Assembly (NCBI RefSeq): GCF_910594005.1
Contig: NC_057841.1
Coordinates: 9,223,001-9,287,000 of the forward strand
DNA from: Cervus elaphus
Taxonomy: Eukaryota; Chordata; Mammalia; Artiodactyla; Cervidae
Length of the DNA: 64,000 nucleotides
Direction: 5' to 3'
Every line of letters starts with the position of its first letter. Within the stretch, counting starts at the first letter, position 1. Below, piece after piece: positions 1 through 11,669 of this stretch. The notes under the pieces were generated by a model. That model was given only the letters and a program-made list of their open reading frames with translations. It did not search any database and was not told where the DNA came from. The position numbers and the translations under genes were made by a program.

Positions 1-1848
1 TATTACTACCGTTGATTCTAATTCCAGGTATGTGGTAGTTTTCTTTAAAAGTATGACTGATCACAAGGCTCCTAGAATCAGAGTTGGACTGGGGGCTCTC
101 TCCCCACATCCGAGGCATCTCTGTTGCTTGGGCTCCCACCATGCTCCTCTCCGTGGACAGGTTGGGGTCCTCTCCACTTAGCACCCAGACTACCCAGGGC
201 CTGCCTTCCTAAACTGTCAGATGGCTCAGACATTTCAGACAACCCCCCGTCTCACACTGCTGCCGCCCCTACCTGGAGGAACAGAGCAAATGGAGGCTCC
301 TCCTCCCCACTGTGGGCTGGACAACTTTTTATCTTGAGGCGAATATTCCATCTCCTTCCTCATTTGATATGTGGCCAGTTTCTTAAATTGTTATGATTAT
401 ATCTCCCTAAGTATGGTTCGGTTTTCCCTTGTCCCTTTTCTAGTCTGTCCTGAAATTGAACTCAGTGATCCAAGTATATCTTGGGTCACTTGTTCTAGGC
501 CCTTGATTTCTTCATAGTTTAAGATCATATTGATAGCTCCCAGGTGGCCCAGTGGCAAAGAATCTGCCTCCCAAAGCAGGAGATTCAAGTTCAATCCCTG
601 GGTCGGTAAGATCCCCTGGAGGAGGAAATCGTAACCCACTGCAGTCCACGGGGTCGCTGAGTCAGGTGCGACCTCGCATGCACAGGATCATCCTGACATT
701 TTTGGCAGTTCTACCATCCTTAGACTGCCATCAAATACAATTTTTTTGGACCCAAGCTCGAAGCCACACACTCCTGCCTGTTATATTCCACCCTGTCGAA
801 GTTTGCTGTCCCCAGGCTATCACATTCTGGTACATTCCCCACGGTTATTTCCTCTTGCTTTACCCTGAAATGTCCGTCTCCTCCTAAATGGAAACTGAAA
901 ACCTACCAAATTACACTCATAATCCTTTTGCAATTTAAATCTTGATTTCGAACTTGCTCTTCGTGAGGAGTATTAAAGGACAGGAAGTTTATGACAAAAA
1001 CCATCACGTGTGTGTCAGCTGTTACCTGCTCTTTCTCCAGATTCTAAAACCCATACATTATTTCTGTTTTCTAAGAAATTAGAAGTTCACATGATCTTTC
1101 CAGCCCTGCCCCTGATTAACCTGTCATTTATAGTAGATCAGTATATTGGGACTGAACAGTATATAAATTAGGGATTTTTGTGAATTCACAGCTATGGACC
1201 GCAGATTCAATCATTTGGGCATGGTTTTTCTTAACATGTTAAACCTACTGCACACAAGTAGCGATTAGATTTTCTAACTAGAATCACAGCATGTTGCGCT
1301 GTGGTTCTGGTAGCAACCTCAGTAACCGTGTGCTTCACATCCCTTAGCTGTGCAGCTCGGGGCACGTGATTTGCCCTTGGCTATGGAGCCTGCTGATGGC
1401 TTTCGCTAAATGAGAAACCTGGTCTTCTGCTTCGCAGTTCAGTGCCATTGTTAACTTATGGACATACCTAGATCAATACCTGTTTACTTTTCTGAACTTG
1501 TGATATGAAACCCAGAATTGATCTCCTTTCGATAAGTCACTAGTGTTTGGTGGCATCTGTTGAGGGAGTGATACACAGCTGTTTGTATGAATTCATAGAA
1601 ATAGATCTAAGTGGGACTGGGAGGCCATTCATTTTCTTATAAGGCTGGAAGGGTGGAGCAGTGGCCGTTATACCAGGACATGTGTTGTACTCACTTCCCT
1701 TTTAGCAATTTAGAGTGAGCTTTTCATCCAGAAAGGTTAGAGGGGTAACAGAACATTTCCACGGTGACTGTCCTGGTAAGGAGACGGAGCAGAGTTTTGC
1801 GTCTCCTGCATGGAACATCATGCAAGCATCATTGCTCTTTCTTTCCAG
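1..1848 (+). other. CYB5A: CYB5A last intron (3' part)
   Basis: Intron preceding the last CYB5A exon, open at the left edge of the window. Apart from one internally deleted Bov-tA SINE near 535-679 I recognise nothing in it. It ends in a normal polypyrimidine tract and AG at 1847-1848. No other exon of the gene could be found in this stretch. Confidence 0.8.
535..679 (+). mobile_element. Bov-tA SINE with internal deletion
   Basis: Starts like the tRNA-derived head (CCAGGTGGCCCAGTGGCAAAG) and runs through the GATCCCCTGGAGGAGGAAAT block, then jumps from CAACCCACT straight to the CAGTCCAYGGGGTCGC block near the 3' end. About 55-60 consensus bases are missing. Confidence 0.85.
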
Positions 1849-1930
1849 CTGGTGGACCAACTGGCTGATCCCAGCTATCTCGGCACTGGTTGTAGCCCTG
1901 ATGTATCACCTCTACACTTCGGAAAACTAA
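1849..1930 (+). CDS. CYB5A: CYB5A last coding exon (cytochrome b5 type A, C-terminal membrane anchor)
   Basis: Cytochrome b5 is a small haem protein that passes electrons to desaturases, P450 enzymes and other oxidoreductases; the microsomal form is held on the ER by a C-terminal tail anchor. This exon encodes only that anchor. A pyrimidine-rich tract ending in AG at 1847-1848 is the splice acceptor. The first base (1849) completes a split codon, then 26 codons run to the TAA at 1928-1930. The peptide begins WWTNWLIPAISAL and ends HLYTSEN: a hydrophobic helix of about 17-18 residues followed by a short polar lumenal tail, matching the known end of mammalian cytochrome b5. The haem-binding exons lie to the left, outside the window. 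From memory the cattle protein differs at one or two helix positions, so the species may be another ruminant. An open frame extends upstream to 1715 but crosses the acceptor and is intronic. Confidence 0.95.
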
Positions 1931-2505
1931 ACGCATTCTCAGAAGCCAGTGGAAGAAAAGACTGCTTTGGTCCGGGAAGAAAGAAGCCACCACTCTTAAC
2001 TTTGACTGACAGAACCCTTCACCTGAAAATAATCTGAATACACCTGTTTTCCTTTCCTCCTACATTAGACACAAACCAAAACTGTTCCATTCTTTCAACT
2101 ACTGAACTTCTAGAGTGTGCCTTCTTATTCGTCACCTTTGTTCTGATGTTCCATCACTACATCATTTGCTTATTGTGGACAAGGTCTTTTAAAACATACC
2201 ACCATGCTGAGCTGTCTGTTGGGTATATAATTGTCTTTCATGTTTAGAATCTGATTACTTGGCGGTCATTTAATGCTCTCGTCTTTCAGACCCAAGTTGT
2301 CCAAGGTGAGGAGGGGTGTCCTTGGGTCATTTGTTATGCTGCTTCATCTAATTGAATGATCAGATTTTGCATGTTTCTAGTGTAGGTTTTTTTTTTTTTT
2401 TTTAAGGAAATTAAGGAAGGCCCAGAAATAATAGCTTAAGGATTGCTAATCATTGTTCTACAAAAAACAACCGAATAGATAATAAAAGGAGAAAGTGGCC
2501 TGCGA
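1931..2505 (+). other. CYB5A: CYB5A 3' UTR (extent inferred)
   Basis: Sequence following the CYB5A stop codon. The first canonical AATAAA is at 2481-2486 and is the best candidate polyadenylation signal, which would put the transcript end near 2500-2510. A run of 17 T at 2387-2403 lies inside. The end is inferred from the signal alone; a longer 3' UTR cannot be excluded. Confidence 0.5.
2481..2486 (+). terminator. CYB5A: Candidate CYB5A poly(A) signal AATAAA
   Basis: Canonical hexamer about 550 bases after the CYB5A stop codon, and the first AATAAA on the + strand after it. Its use is inferred from position and sequence only. Confidence 0.45.
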
Positions 2506-5078
2506 GACCTAGAAAAGATACTCTATCTTGTCTTTGATTAAAAACACCAGCAGTGTCAACAAGAAGCCTGAGAACCATGAGACAACATTGCCGCTGTCCC
2601 ATCTCTGAGCTTAAACAGTTTGCACAAAGCTTCTGATTGCACAGAGATCTTCAGCTGACAGTTTCTCAGGTTCTACAGACTCTCCTTCAGAAGTGAAAAC
2701 TGCTTTTGTGCCCCCATAAGGAAATCTTGATTCCCTAATCTGGCTTTTTTGGGGGAGGGATCTAACTAGCATTTATAGAGTATTTTCTTCTACTACATCA
2801 AAATATGCACTTTTAAGCTCAGACGAAAGTTTGAGTGAGGTAGACAACATTGTGGGTCACAATTCAAATTTAAGAGAATCGTACAAAGCATTTTCTAAGA
2901 CTGTGAATCAATGAAGCTAGGCAGTAATGAAAAAAAAAAAGCCGGAAATATAAAAATACTTGCAGGTGGAACAACACACTGCCAAATAACACGTGGGTCA
3001 AAGAGATCTCAGATAATTTTAAAATGTCTTGAACTAGTGATTCACTAATTTGTACAAACACACACTTGAGATTATGGGACATTTGGAGTCTTGATTTTTG
3101 GAGAAATTTAGCTCTGGTGACAGGCCACGGGGAACTCTGGTGTGACTCTGATTCAACCATCCCATTCTTGTTTATTTTCTACCCTGTGCTTTTTTTTCCT
3201 CTCAAGAAACTTGAGAGATGAATTTATAGACTCGAAGTACATCATAGTTAGCTATGATTGTCCATTGGCATACTAGCCGACTGACGAGCCATGGCATTCA
3301 TCAGAAATATCTAAAGCACATTAAAGAAGTTGTTTAAATTTCAGAGCATACATAGATTTTTATAATCAATGACATGTACCACCCTCTGCCTCTTTTGTGA
3401 CTGGAGGTTGGAGTGAATGTTGGAGAGCTGTGGGGGAGGTGTCTGTATCACATGGGAAAATGCCTGGCAGAGGACTACTTTGTCCAGATTTTAATAAACA
3501 TATTCCTGGAACAAAACTCATGCCTCTCTTGATGGACCTGAAGCGCCCGCCCTCCCTGTGCATGTTGGTACATCCACAGACAAGTCAGCAGGCTCTGCTG
3601 TAACGTGCTGTCATGACTGTTAGTCATGGATAGGTCAGCTAAATAAAAACCGTGGACCTTCACCCTGCTTTTTGAGGCTACCTGTCAAGGGTTTCCATGT
3701 CGAGTTCCCCAGTTCTTCCTCTGGGATAGCAGAGCAGTTGGTTCACAGCTCCGGATGTGGTTTTCAGCATCATTATGAATGGTGTGTCTGGAAATAGTAT
3801 AACCAAAGCGATTGAGGCAGGCCCCTCACCCCCACCCCCGGCCCCATAGCTGGTTCCTGTGAAGCTTGAAATGACCACCAAACTCACACTCCAGTGAATT
3901 ATTTGTATGTCTCTCATCTGGATCTCTTAGAAGCTTGCTTTAAATTAGAATGAGGATGAGATACTTGGCATGGGAAATTTGGGCAAAGTGACTGTGATTG
4001 CAATATTTACAGTTAAAAGCCGTGTCCTGCCCGTGTGCAGAATCTGTGAAGCTGGGTTGCCCCAGCCTCCAGGCGCCTCTTTCTGCTCTGCCCTGACTGC
4101 ATGTCTTTGCTGTCACCTTATCTGGAAGCCCAGTTTGGTTTGGCTTCGTATCAGGGTGGGGAGCTCTGGGACTGGGGGTGGTCCACAGTCGCCCTTAGAG
4201 ATCAGGGTCCACTCCTGTGCCACCAGCATTAGCAAAGACAAGCTTTCATATCACCTCTGTCCTCTGCGAGCCTGATCACGGCCCTGGGAGGAGTGGGCAT
4301 GGAAGAGAATACGTGATGGTGGGCATCGGGCTGGACTTACCTGTCTGCTGTGTCTAGCTGCCCAAAGGGTGGGCAGACTTGGGGGAGGGCAACTGGAGAG
4401 GAAGCCGTTTTATGCAGGAAGCCTGGCCTTGATCTCTAGAAACTGTAGAAAGCCATGCAAGGGATTCCCATGGTGACTGGAGGAGGGGCGGGGGGTTCAC
4501 CTGGAGGCGTGTTTTGTAATCAGTTGTTTGAGAACCTGAAAGATCTGCAGTCATTCTCTAAATTCTAAAACATAAATCACAGTCTTAATTTGTTTTTTTG
4601 AAAGTCAAACATGAACATCAAACATCAAGATAGAAAACGAATACCAAGTTGTTGGTGGGAATGATGCATCTCTCAAGGAAAGTCCTAAAAAATGGAGAAA
4701 TAGGTAACCTTGCATTCTGCTTCTGTCCGCTGTTGTCTCATGCCTCAGTATCTTCCTAGTTATTCCACTTTCCTAGTGAGGTTGATGATGCAAAGAACCC
4801 CTAAGTCGTGAAAATCAGCCCTCTGAACTTTGGAAGCAGAATTTCTTAAATAAAGGCTAGCTGTTAGGGAGGGTGAATAGGCAGCAGGTCTTTCTGATCC
4901 CATGGTTAGTTAGTCTCTGCACCTCCTGGTATTTGGCTTTTCCAACTGAAGTTGACTCAAGGTTTCAGGCTGGCCTTGAAACAGTTACACTTCTGGGGTG
5001 GGGCTGTGGGTGGACTCCACCACTCCCTTAAAGAAAGAAACAAGTGAGACAAAAGTTTAAAACACTTATTTATATTTA
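2487..5078. other. Intergenic DNA downstream of CYB5A
   Basis: No gene, RNA gene or recognisable repeat found. Short poly(A) at about 2930-2941. The open frames here are short and lack codon or motif support. Confidence 0.6.
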
Positions 5079-5205
5079 TTTATTTGGCTGCAACAAATCT
5101 TAGTTGCAGTTTGTGGGATCTATTTCCCTGACCAGGGATTGAACCCAGGCCCCCTATATTGGGAGCTCAGAGTCCTAGCCCCTGGGCCACCAGAGCAGTC
5201 CCCAA
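5079..5205 (-). mobile_element. CHR-type tRNA-Glu SINE, truncated, antisense
   Basis: Antisense form: TTTATTTGGCTGCAACAAAT, then the GTGGGATC block, CCCTGACCAGGGATTGAACC (antisense B box) and an ending resembling CACCAGAGCAGTCCC. Sequence between the tail and the tRNA-like head is missing. Confidence 0.8.
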
Positions 5206-6205
5206 GTGAAACAAACTTGCTTATATCTGCAGCTAACATCCTCCAAAAAGAAATTATACAAAAGGAACAACTGCAAAAATTGTTTACCTTCAATCCAAAT
5301 AATTTAAGAAACCATTAAAATGACATTTTAGATAAGAAAATTCTATTTGTTTTGATATTCTTGGAGCCATGGAGAAATTCTGGTACAATTAGAAGTTCTG
5401 GTAGAAAGAATTTAAAATTCACATGATACGTCTAAGTAACATTGATCCTGTGGCAAGCATTCAATCACTTTGGAAACTCTTGTTTCATTGCCCTAATATT
5501 TTATTCCTAACAATTTATTTCACCTTTATGATTATGCTTGTCATGTGATAGCTCTTCAGGAAGAAGTCATCTGAGAATTGTCAGATGGACATATTTAGTA
5601 CAAGTCACAGCATTGCTCTCACATTCACTTTCTCAGTTAACCAGTTCAAGAACACAGTACAAGATTCATAATTATCTTGGAAGAAAACATAGGCATAGTT
5701 CTTGATGATTTTGTAGTAGGTGATCATTTCTTAGATACTGATACCAAAAGCACAAACCACAAAAGAAGAAATAAACTGAATTTCTTCAGAATTAACAACC
5801 CTGTGTTTTAAAGGACCCCATCAAGCAAGTGAAAAGACTACACACAGAACGGGGGAGAATATTTGTGTATCATATTTTAATAAGGGACTTCTAAAGAACT
5901 CTTACAATGCAATAAAAGATAATAATTGAAAAACAAGCAAAGGATCTGACTGTACATTTCTCCAAAGAAGAGGTGCAAAGCCAATGAGCACATAAATGGG
6001 TTGATTTCAACCAGCATTAGTCATTAGGAAATGGAAGTCAAAGACACAATGAGATACCACTCCACACCCACTAGGAAGGCCATCATAAAAAAATCTGATG
6101 GTGGCAAGTGTTGACAAAGACATGGAGAGATTGGAACCCTGTGCCTTGCTGGTGGGAACGTAAAATGGTACAGCCACTGATGAAGACATGACGGCAGTTG
6201 CTTAA

Positions 6206-6550
6206 AAAGTTAACACATTCCTATGATAAGTCATTGGAAAAGCATATTAAAAAGGGAGTGTATATATAACTGAGTCCCTTTGCTGTATGACAGAAATTAA
6301 CACATTGTAAATCAGTTATGTGTGTGTGTGCTCAGTCATGCCCCACTCTTTGTGACTCCATGGACGGTAGCCTGCCAGGCTCCTCTCACTGGAATTTTTC
6401 AGGCAAGAATATTGGGGTGGGTTGCCATTTCCTACTCCAGAGGATCTTCTTGACCCAGGGACAGAACATGTATCTCCTGCATCTCCTACACTGGCAGGCA
6501 GACTCTACCACCATACCACCCTATACTTCAGTTGAAAAGAAATTAAACAT
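6206..6550 (+). mobile_element. Short ruminant L1 3' end nested in older L1
   Basis: Contains TATATAACTGAGTCCCTTTG and ACATTGTAAATCAGTTA, then after a SINE insertion CTATACTTCAGTTGAAAAG: the characteristic 3' end of ruminant L1. The host L1 resumes at about 6550 (AAGTTAACAC before, ATTAAACATAGAATTAC after), suggesting an eroded target-site duplication. Confidence 0.7.
6320..6518 (-). mobile_element. Bov-tA SINE inside the nested L1 end
   Basis: Antisense Bov-tA: CTCAGTCATGCCCCACTC, GGCTCCTCTCACTGG, GGGTTGCCATTTCC and a degenerate tRNA-like end. A (TG)4 tract abuts its tail side. It splits the ruminant L1 3' end sequence. Confidence 0.88.
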
Positions 6551-6612
6551 AGAATTACTGTGACCCCAAAATTCAGTATGTTCAATAAAATTGAAAGCAT
6601 ACTCATACAAAA

Positions 6613-6827
6613 GGACTTCCAAAGTGGCACAGTGGTAAGGAATCCACCTACTAAACAGGAGACATGAGTTTGATCCCTGGGTCAGGAAGATCCCCTGGAG
6701 AAGGAAATGGCAACCCACTCCAGTATTCTTACCTGGGAAATCCCATGGACAGAAGAGCCTGGTGGGCTACAGTCCATGGGGTTGCAAGAGAATTGGGCAC
6801 AACTTAGCGACGGAAACAACAGAAAAG
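6613..6827 (+). mobile_element. Bov-tA SINE with perfect 10-bp target duplication
   Basis: Nearly complete sense copy (GGACTTCCAAAGTGGCACAG head to GAATTGGGCACAACTTAGCG tail). The 10-bp direct repeat TCATACAAAA flanks it at 6603-6612 and 6828-6837. It lies within the old L1. Confidence 0.93.
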
Positions 6828-7330
6828 TCATACAAAAACCTGTACATCAATGTTCATAGCAGCGTTATTCATAATAGCCAAAAAGTCCAAACAACCCAAG
6901 TATTTGTTCATCAACAGATGAGTGGATAAAAGATGTTTTATATCCATGCAATGGAGGGTTATTGGATGATAAAAAGTACTGTGTGTGTTACAACATGGCT
7001 GAATCCTGAAACAGTACGCTGAGTGAAAGTGGTCACAAAAGGCCATACTGTGTATGACTCCACTTACATGAAGTGCTCAGAACAGGCACATCTATGGAGA
7101 CAGAAAGGGGTTGCCTAGGGTTGTGGAGAAGTGACGAGTGACAGCTAGTGCATATAGGGTTTCTTTTGGGGGTGATGAAAATGTTCTAAAATTGATTAAG
7201 GTGATAGCTACACGTATCTGTGAGTGTATCAGTACTAAAAAACATTGAATTATGCAGTTTAAAATGGGTGAGTTGTATGGTGTGGGATTATAATATAGTT
7301 CAATAAAGCTGTTACAAAAAATTCAGCACA

Positions 7331-7604
7331 GGGCTTCCCTGTTGGCTCTGTGGGAAGGAATCCCGTGGACATGGGTAATGCAGGAGACATGGATTTGACC
7401 CCTGATTTGGGAAGATCCCACATGCGGTGGAGCAACTCAGGCCATGAGCCACAACTACTGAGCCGTGCTGCCCAAGAAAAGCCACTGCGGTGAGAAGTCC
7501 ACGTGCCGCAGCTGGAGAGTAGACCTCGCTCTCCGCAGCTAGAGAAGGCCCGCACAGCAATGAGGACCCAGTACAGCCAAAAAAATAAAATCATAAAAAA
7601 AAAG
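7331..7604 (+). mobile_element. CHR-type tRNA-Glu SINE with TSD
   Basis: Head GGGCTTCCCTGTTGGCTC, a tRNA-like B-box region, the repeated AACTACTGAGCC-type body and GCACAGCAATGAGGACCCAG before an A-rich tail. TCAGCACA flanks it at 7323-7330 and 7605-7612. Confidence 0.9.
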
Positions 7605-7619
7605 TCAGCACAAACAGCC

Positions 7620-7842
7620 CCTGTTGTTGTTCAGTCACTAGGTCCTGTCCCACTCTTTACTACTTCATGGACTGTAGCCCTCCAGGCTCCTCTGTCCATG
7701 GGATTCTCCAGGCAAGAATACTGAAGTGGGTTGCCATTTCCTCCTCCAGAGAATCTTCCCCACCCAGGGATTGAACTCACGTCTACCTGCATCTCCTGCA
7801 CTGGCAGGCGGATTCATTTCTACTGGGCCACCAGGGAAGCTC
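7620..7842 (-). mobile_element. Bov-tA SINE
   Basis: Antisense, near full length: from TTCAGTCACTAGGTCCTGTC through ATGGGATTCTCCAGGCAAG to GGGCCACCAGGGAAGC. It sits directly beyond the CHR SINE. Confidence 0.93.
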
Positions 7843-8569
7843 AAACATCTTCTACCTCCAAGACATTGGTCCTTTCCCTTGTCTGTCATCTTGGAAGCAT
7901 CCAGCCGGTCATGCCAGCTTTGGGAGTCACTCGCATCCCACTCACACACTGCATCACTTCCTGAAATCAGCACTCTGGTAGAAGTGACCTCTTTCAGGAT
8001 GTGGGGTGTGAAGACAGAGAAAGGAATCTTTCTTTTTACTTAATATTTTGTTCTCTGATATGTTTTTTGAATGAAAATGTATAACTTGTGCAGTTAAGAC
8101 TAAGAAACACCTCTATTGATCTGTCTGTTCTCTACTCAAAGCCACCTCCCTTCTCTAACTCCAGTGTCCCCGCCTTAGTGCAGGCCTTCAGCTCTTTTCT
8201 GAATGTCTGCTGCAAATGCTCCCTGTCTTTTCCTGCTACTAGTTCTGTTCCATGGTGTATCCTTTAAGCCTTGTCCAATTCATGGGACAGAGGAGGTGTC
8301 TGTTTGTTGACGGATTAACTAAACTAATAAATGACTGAAGTCCCTTAGCTGGTCTCCCACCTCACATCTCTGTTTCTAGTCTTTTGTGTGTTTTATTGTA
8401 TTGTTCTAAAATACCACTTTGATATCACCCTTGCACGAAAGCTTCAGTGATGGCATAAGTCTAAGGCAGTGCTGAAGGCTCTTGGTAGGGCTGCTCCTCA
8501 GCCTGTAAGGATATTAACTTTAAGAACTACAGCCAGAAGGCTGGCTCCCAGTTTTGCATACTGGAGCCC
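7843..8569. other. Intergenic DNA, nothing recognised
   Basis: Single-copy-looking sequence between two Bov-tA elements, with no supportable gene or repeat. Confidence 0.5.
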
Positions 8570-8579
8570 AGGTACGTTT

Positions 8580-8786
8580 GTGGTCAGGTGTGAAGTCATG
8601 TCCGACTCTTTGTGACTCCAGGGACTTGTAGCCCGCCAGGCTCCTCTGTCCAAGGGATTTCCCAGGCAAGAATACTGGTGTGGGTTGCCATTTCCTCCTT
8701 CAGGTCATCTTCCTGACCCAGGGATCGAACCCGCATCTCCTGCGTTGGTAGGCAGATTCTTTACCACTGAGCCACCAGGGAAGCCC
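8580..8786 (-). mobile_element. Bov-tA SINE with imperfect TSD
   Basis: Antisense copy ending GAGCCACCAGGGAAGCCC. CAGGTACGTTT (8569-8579) and CAGGTATGTTT (8786-8796) flank it, an 11-bp duplication with one mismatch. Confidence 0.92.
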
Positions 8787-8796
8787 AGGTATGTTT

Positions 8797-9432
8797 AGGC
8801 TCTAGCAGTTTCTCAGCAATGACAAGAGACGGAGAAAGGTGTTATCTGACAAAGCACTGATATTCTTAGCGTGTCAGAACCAGTTGGCCAGTGAGGCTAG
8901 GTTAGTACCTAGACCTTGGAGCCTGTCCAAAAGATGGAGGGTTGAGAGAGGCTGGAAGGTTATCAGTTGCAAACAGGAGGGCAAGGCTGCTTACACACCC
9001 AGAGGTCAGGGAAGTTCTGTGCTCTTGGAGCTGAGTTTGATTAACTTCTGCTAGTTACTCTTTATCTATGCCGAGCTGCAGTATCTCTTGACTTCAGCAA
9101 AGCCACCCCAGACCTGAGCCTGTAGACTCTCCCAAGCTGGTAAAGTTTACTTGGCAGTAAGCCCTCCCTAAAAGCTTTCCTTTTAACAAAAACCTGTAGG
9201 TCTTAAGGGCCCTGACTGACACTCTCCTTCTGGGAAAATCGTGATTATTTCAGTATTCAAGACTTACCACTGAGGCCAACGATAACTAGAGAAAGCATAT
9301 TTCTCTTTCCTCTTGGTGTGAGATTGGTCACTGATTTACCCCTAGACACTGAAACACTGGATATCTCATAGGAGAATTCCCAACAGATACAACTGGGAAC
9401 AGCTCAATGTTTTTGGCTAAAATCCCTGAAGA
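8797..9432. other. Intergenic DNA, nothing recognised
   Basis: No repeat family or gene could be identified here on either strand. Confidence 0.5.
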
Positions 9433-9627
9433 CAATAAAGAATCTGCCTGCAATGCAGGAGACCCAGGTTTGATCCCTGGGTCAGGAAGATCCCCTGGAG
9501 AAGGAGAAGGGAATGGCTACCTACTGCAGTATTTTTGCCTGGAGAATCCCATAGACAGAGGAGAGTGGTGGGTTACAGTCCATGAGGTCACAAAGAGTTG
9601 GACGCAACTAACGCTTTCACTTTTTTA
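9433..9627 (+). mobile_element. Bov-tA SINE (head truncated)
   Basis: Sense copy beginning at AAAGAATCTGCCTGCAATGC and ending with AACGCTTTCACTTTTT. The first 20-30 bases of the consensus are missing or replaced. Confidence 0.9.
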
Positions 9628-9857
9628 TAAATTAGAACAAAACGCTTTAAGGGAAATCATTGCCTTTATCTCCAATGCTGTGACTGCTTATTATTTTTCA
9701 GAATCATCTCTTCTGCTCATTATGCCCATTCTTGATTGCTTCTTTACTTTTCAAGTTCAAACTGGATTCCATAACACTTTGATTTCTCTTCTCATGAACC
9801 TGTTCCCACCAGAGTCATTGTGTGGCCCTCTTCACTTATGTCCCTCTTCTGTTTAAA

Positions 9858-10358
9858 GCTGAGTTGTGTCCAACTCTTTGTGACCCCATGGACTGTGGCA
9901 CCATCTTCCAGAGTTTGCTCAGACTCACGTCTGTTGAGTAGGTGATGCTGTCCAACCATCTTATCCTCTGCCATCCCTTTCTCCTCCTTCCCTCAGTCTT
10001 TCCCAGCATCAGGGTCTTTTCCAGTGAGTTGGTTCTTCACATCAGGTGGCCAAAGTACTGGACTTTCATCTTCAGCATCAGTGCTTCCAATGAATATTCA
10101 GGACTGATTTCCTTTAGGATTAGGTGATCTCCTTGCTGTCCAAGGGACTCTCAAGAGTCTTCTCCAGCACCACAGTTAGAAAGCATAATTTCTTGGGCAT
10201 TCAACCTTAATGGCCCAACTCTCATATTTGTACATGACGGCTGGAAAAACCATAGCTTTGACTATTCAGACCTTTGTTGCAAAGTGACATCTCTGCTTTT
10301 TAATACACTACCTAGCTTTGTCATAGCTTTTCTTCTAAGAAGCAAATGTCTTTTAATA
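9858..10358 (-). mobile_element. BovB (RTE) LINE 3' end
   Basis: Antisense BovB 3' sequence: GTGTCCAACTCTTTGTGACC, TTCCCAGCATCAGGGTCTTT, CAGGTGGCCAAAGTACTGGA, GACTCTCAAGAGTCTTCTCC and CATGACGGCTGGAAAAACC. 5'-truncated, about 500 bp, non-coding by decay. Confidence 0.92.
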
Positions 10359-10359
10359 T

Positions 10360-11463
10360 GCTTTTAACTATAACCCTGGGAAACACAATTCAAGAGCTTC
10401 CAGTAACAAAACCTAGATCTGTCTCTTAGGAGACCAGCCTCATCCTTCTCTATGATATGATATGGGTAGGATTGACCCAACTCCTAAATCCAGGATGATT
10501 AATTTTCTTGAGCTAAAAAAAAAAAAAAAAAATCCTGTCTCTTGGCCATAGTGGGAAAATATTTTGCACTATCAGAACCAAAGAGGCAGAAGAGCTGTTT
10601 GCCAGTGATAATGGGAAAGCGAAACTCCTTCCCTCCTCTGTGTGAGCACACACTTCTGTGTGACCACTTCTCTTCTCCTGAATGATAGATGTAAAAGTAT
10701 ATTTCATGGGCTGCTGTAGCCATTTTGGCATCATGAGGTATTTTGGGTCCTACTGGGGTGGAGACTCATGAGGTCTGGAATTGAGCCTGTGCCCATGGAA
10801 GAGAGACTGAAAGGACTGAGAAAATCTCCATTCTCGGAGACACTGGCTGAGTTGCTGGATCATGCCTCTCTTTCAGATCTATCATGGGGCTTTTCTTGAG
10901 GTTGGAAGCCTATGATATTGCTGATAAATTGACAGATGTTGACCTATAAGAATGGCAGTTTCTTTTGGTTCAGCGTGAGAGTTGACATTCGTAAATCCCT
11001 TTGAACGTCTAAGTCAGTCTGAGGTGAGCTGTAGCTAAGACAGGCTGGAACTCAGAACCTCACAGCGAGGAGAAGCCGGGTGCTGACCACTCCAGGACAC
11101 CTGGTGGCTGTTGCTGCCACCAGGCCCCCTACTGCTGATGCCCAGGTGACACAGAGATGCACTGTAGCAGCGATGGCCACGGGCTGCTTGGCTGACGCCC
11201 AAGGCGGGTAAATGAGGGGCAGGCTCGCACTAACCGACCCCAGGTTTCCGAGAGCCCCTGCCCAGGAGAATTTGATTCAGAGCAGATCTCAGCCCAGCTC
11301 AGCAAGTCAGAGTGAATTCACTGGCAGGGTCCTCCTCCATTTGGGGAATGTCCTCAGACTCAGAGGACGAGGGGGACCACAGCTATCTTCGAGAAGAGTT
11401 GTCTCTGCCGTGAATGTTGCCTCCTCTTAAACATCTATGTGGCTGAAAACAATCATGCATGCA
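10360..11463. other. Intergenic DNA with poly(A) tract
   Basis: Contains 18 A at 10515-10532, possibly the tail of an eroded retroelement on the + strand, though the sequence to its left matches no family I know. No gene recognised. Confidence 0.5.
10515..10532. repeat. Poly(A) tract
   Basis: Eighteen consecutive A; no recognisable retroelement on its left. Confidence 0.95.
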
Positions 11464-11669
11464 TGCTAAGTCACTTCAGTCATGTCCAACTCTATGACCC
11501 CATAGACTGTAGCCCACCAGGCTCCTCTGTCCATGAGATTCTCCAGTCAGGAATACTGGAGTAGGGAGCCATGACCTCCTCCAGGGGATCTTCCTGACCA
11601 AGGGATCGAACTTGCATCTCCTGCATTGGCAGGCTGGTTCTTTACCACTAGCACCACCTGGGAAGCCCA
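11464..11669 (-). mobile_element. Bov-tA SINE
   Basis: Antisense copy from GCTAAGTCACTTCAGTCATG to AGCACCACCTGGGAAGCCC, moderately diverged in the middle. Confidence 0.92.

Larger units (their letters stand above)
5660..7322 (+). mobile_element. Old L1 (ORF2 3' part and 3' UTR), interrupted
   Basis: Decayed L1 ORF2 3' end from about 5660 (block around GAAAACATAGG, later GAGATACCACTCCACACCCA and GGTACAGCCACTGATG), continuing after insertions at about 6551-6612 and 6838-7322 with the ATTCATAATAGCC, CAATGGAGGGTTATT and 3' UTR blocks. Two younger insertions split it: an L1 3' piece (itself holding a SINE) and a Bov-tA. Frames are broken throughout. Confidence 0.85.

Noticed and set aside
1715..1930. 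71-codon frame ending in the cytochrome b5 anchor
   Set aside because: Only the last 26 codons are exonic. The upstream part crosses the splice acceptor at 1847-1848 and is intron.
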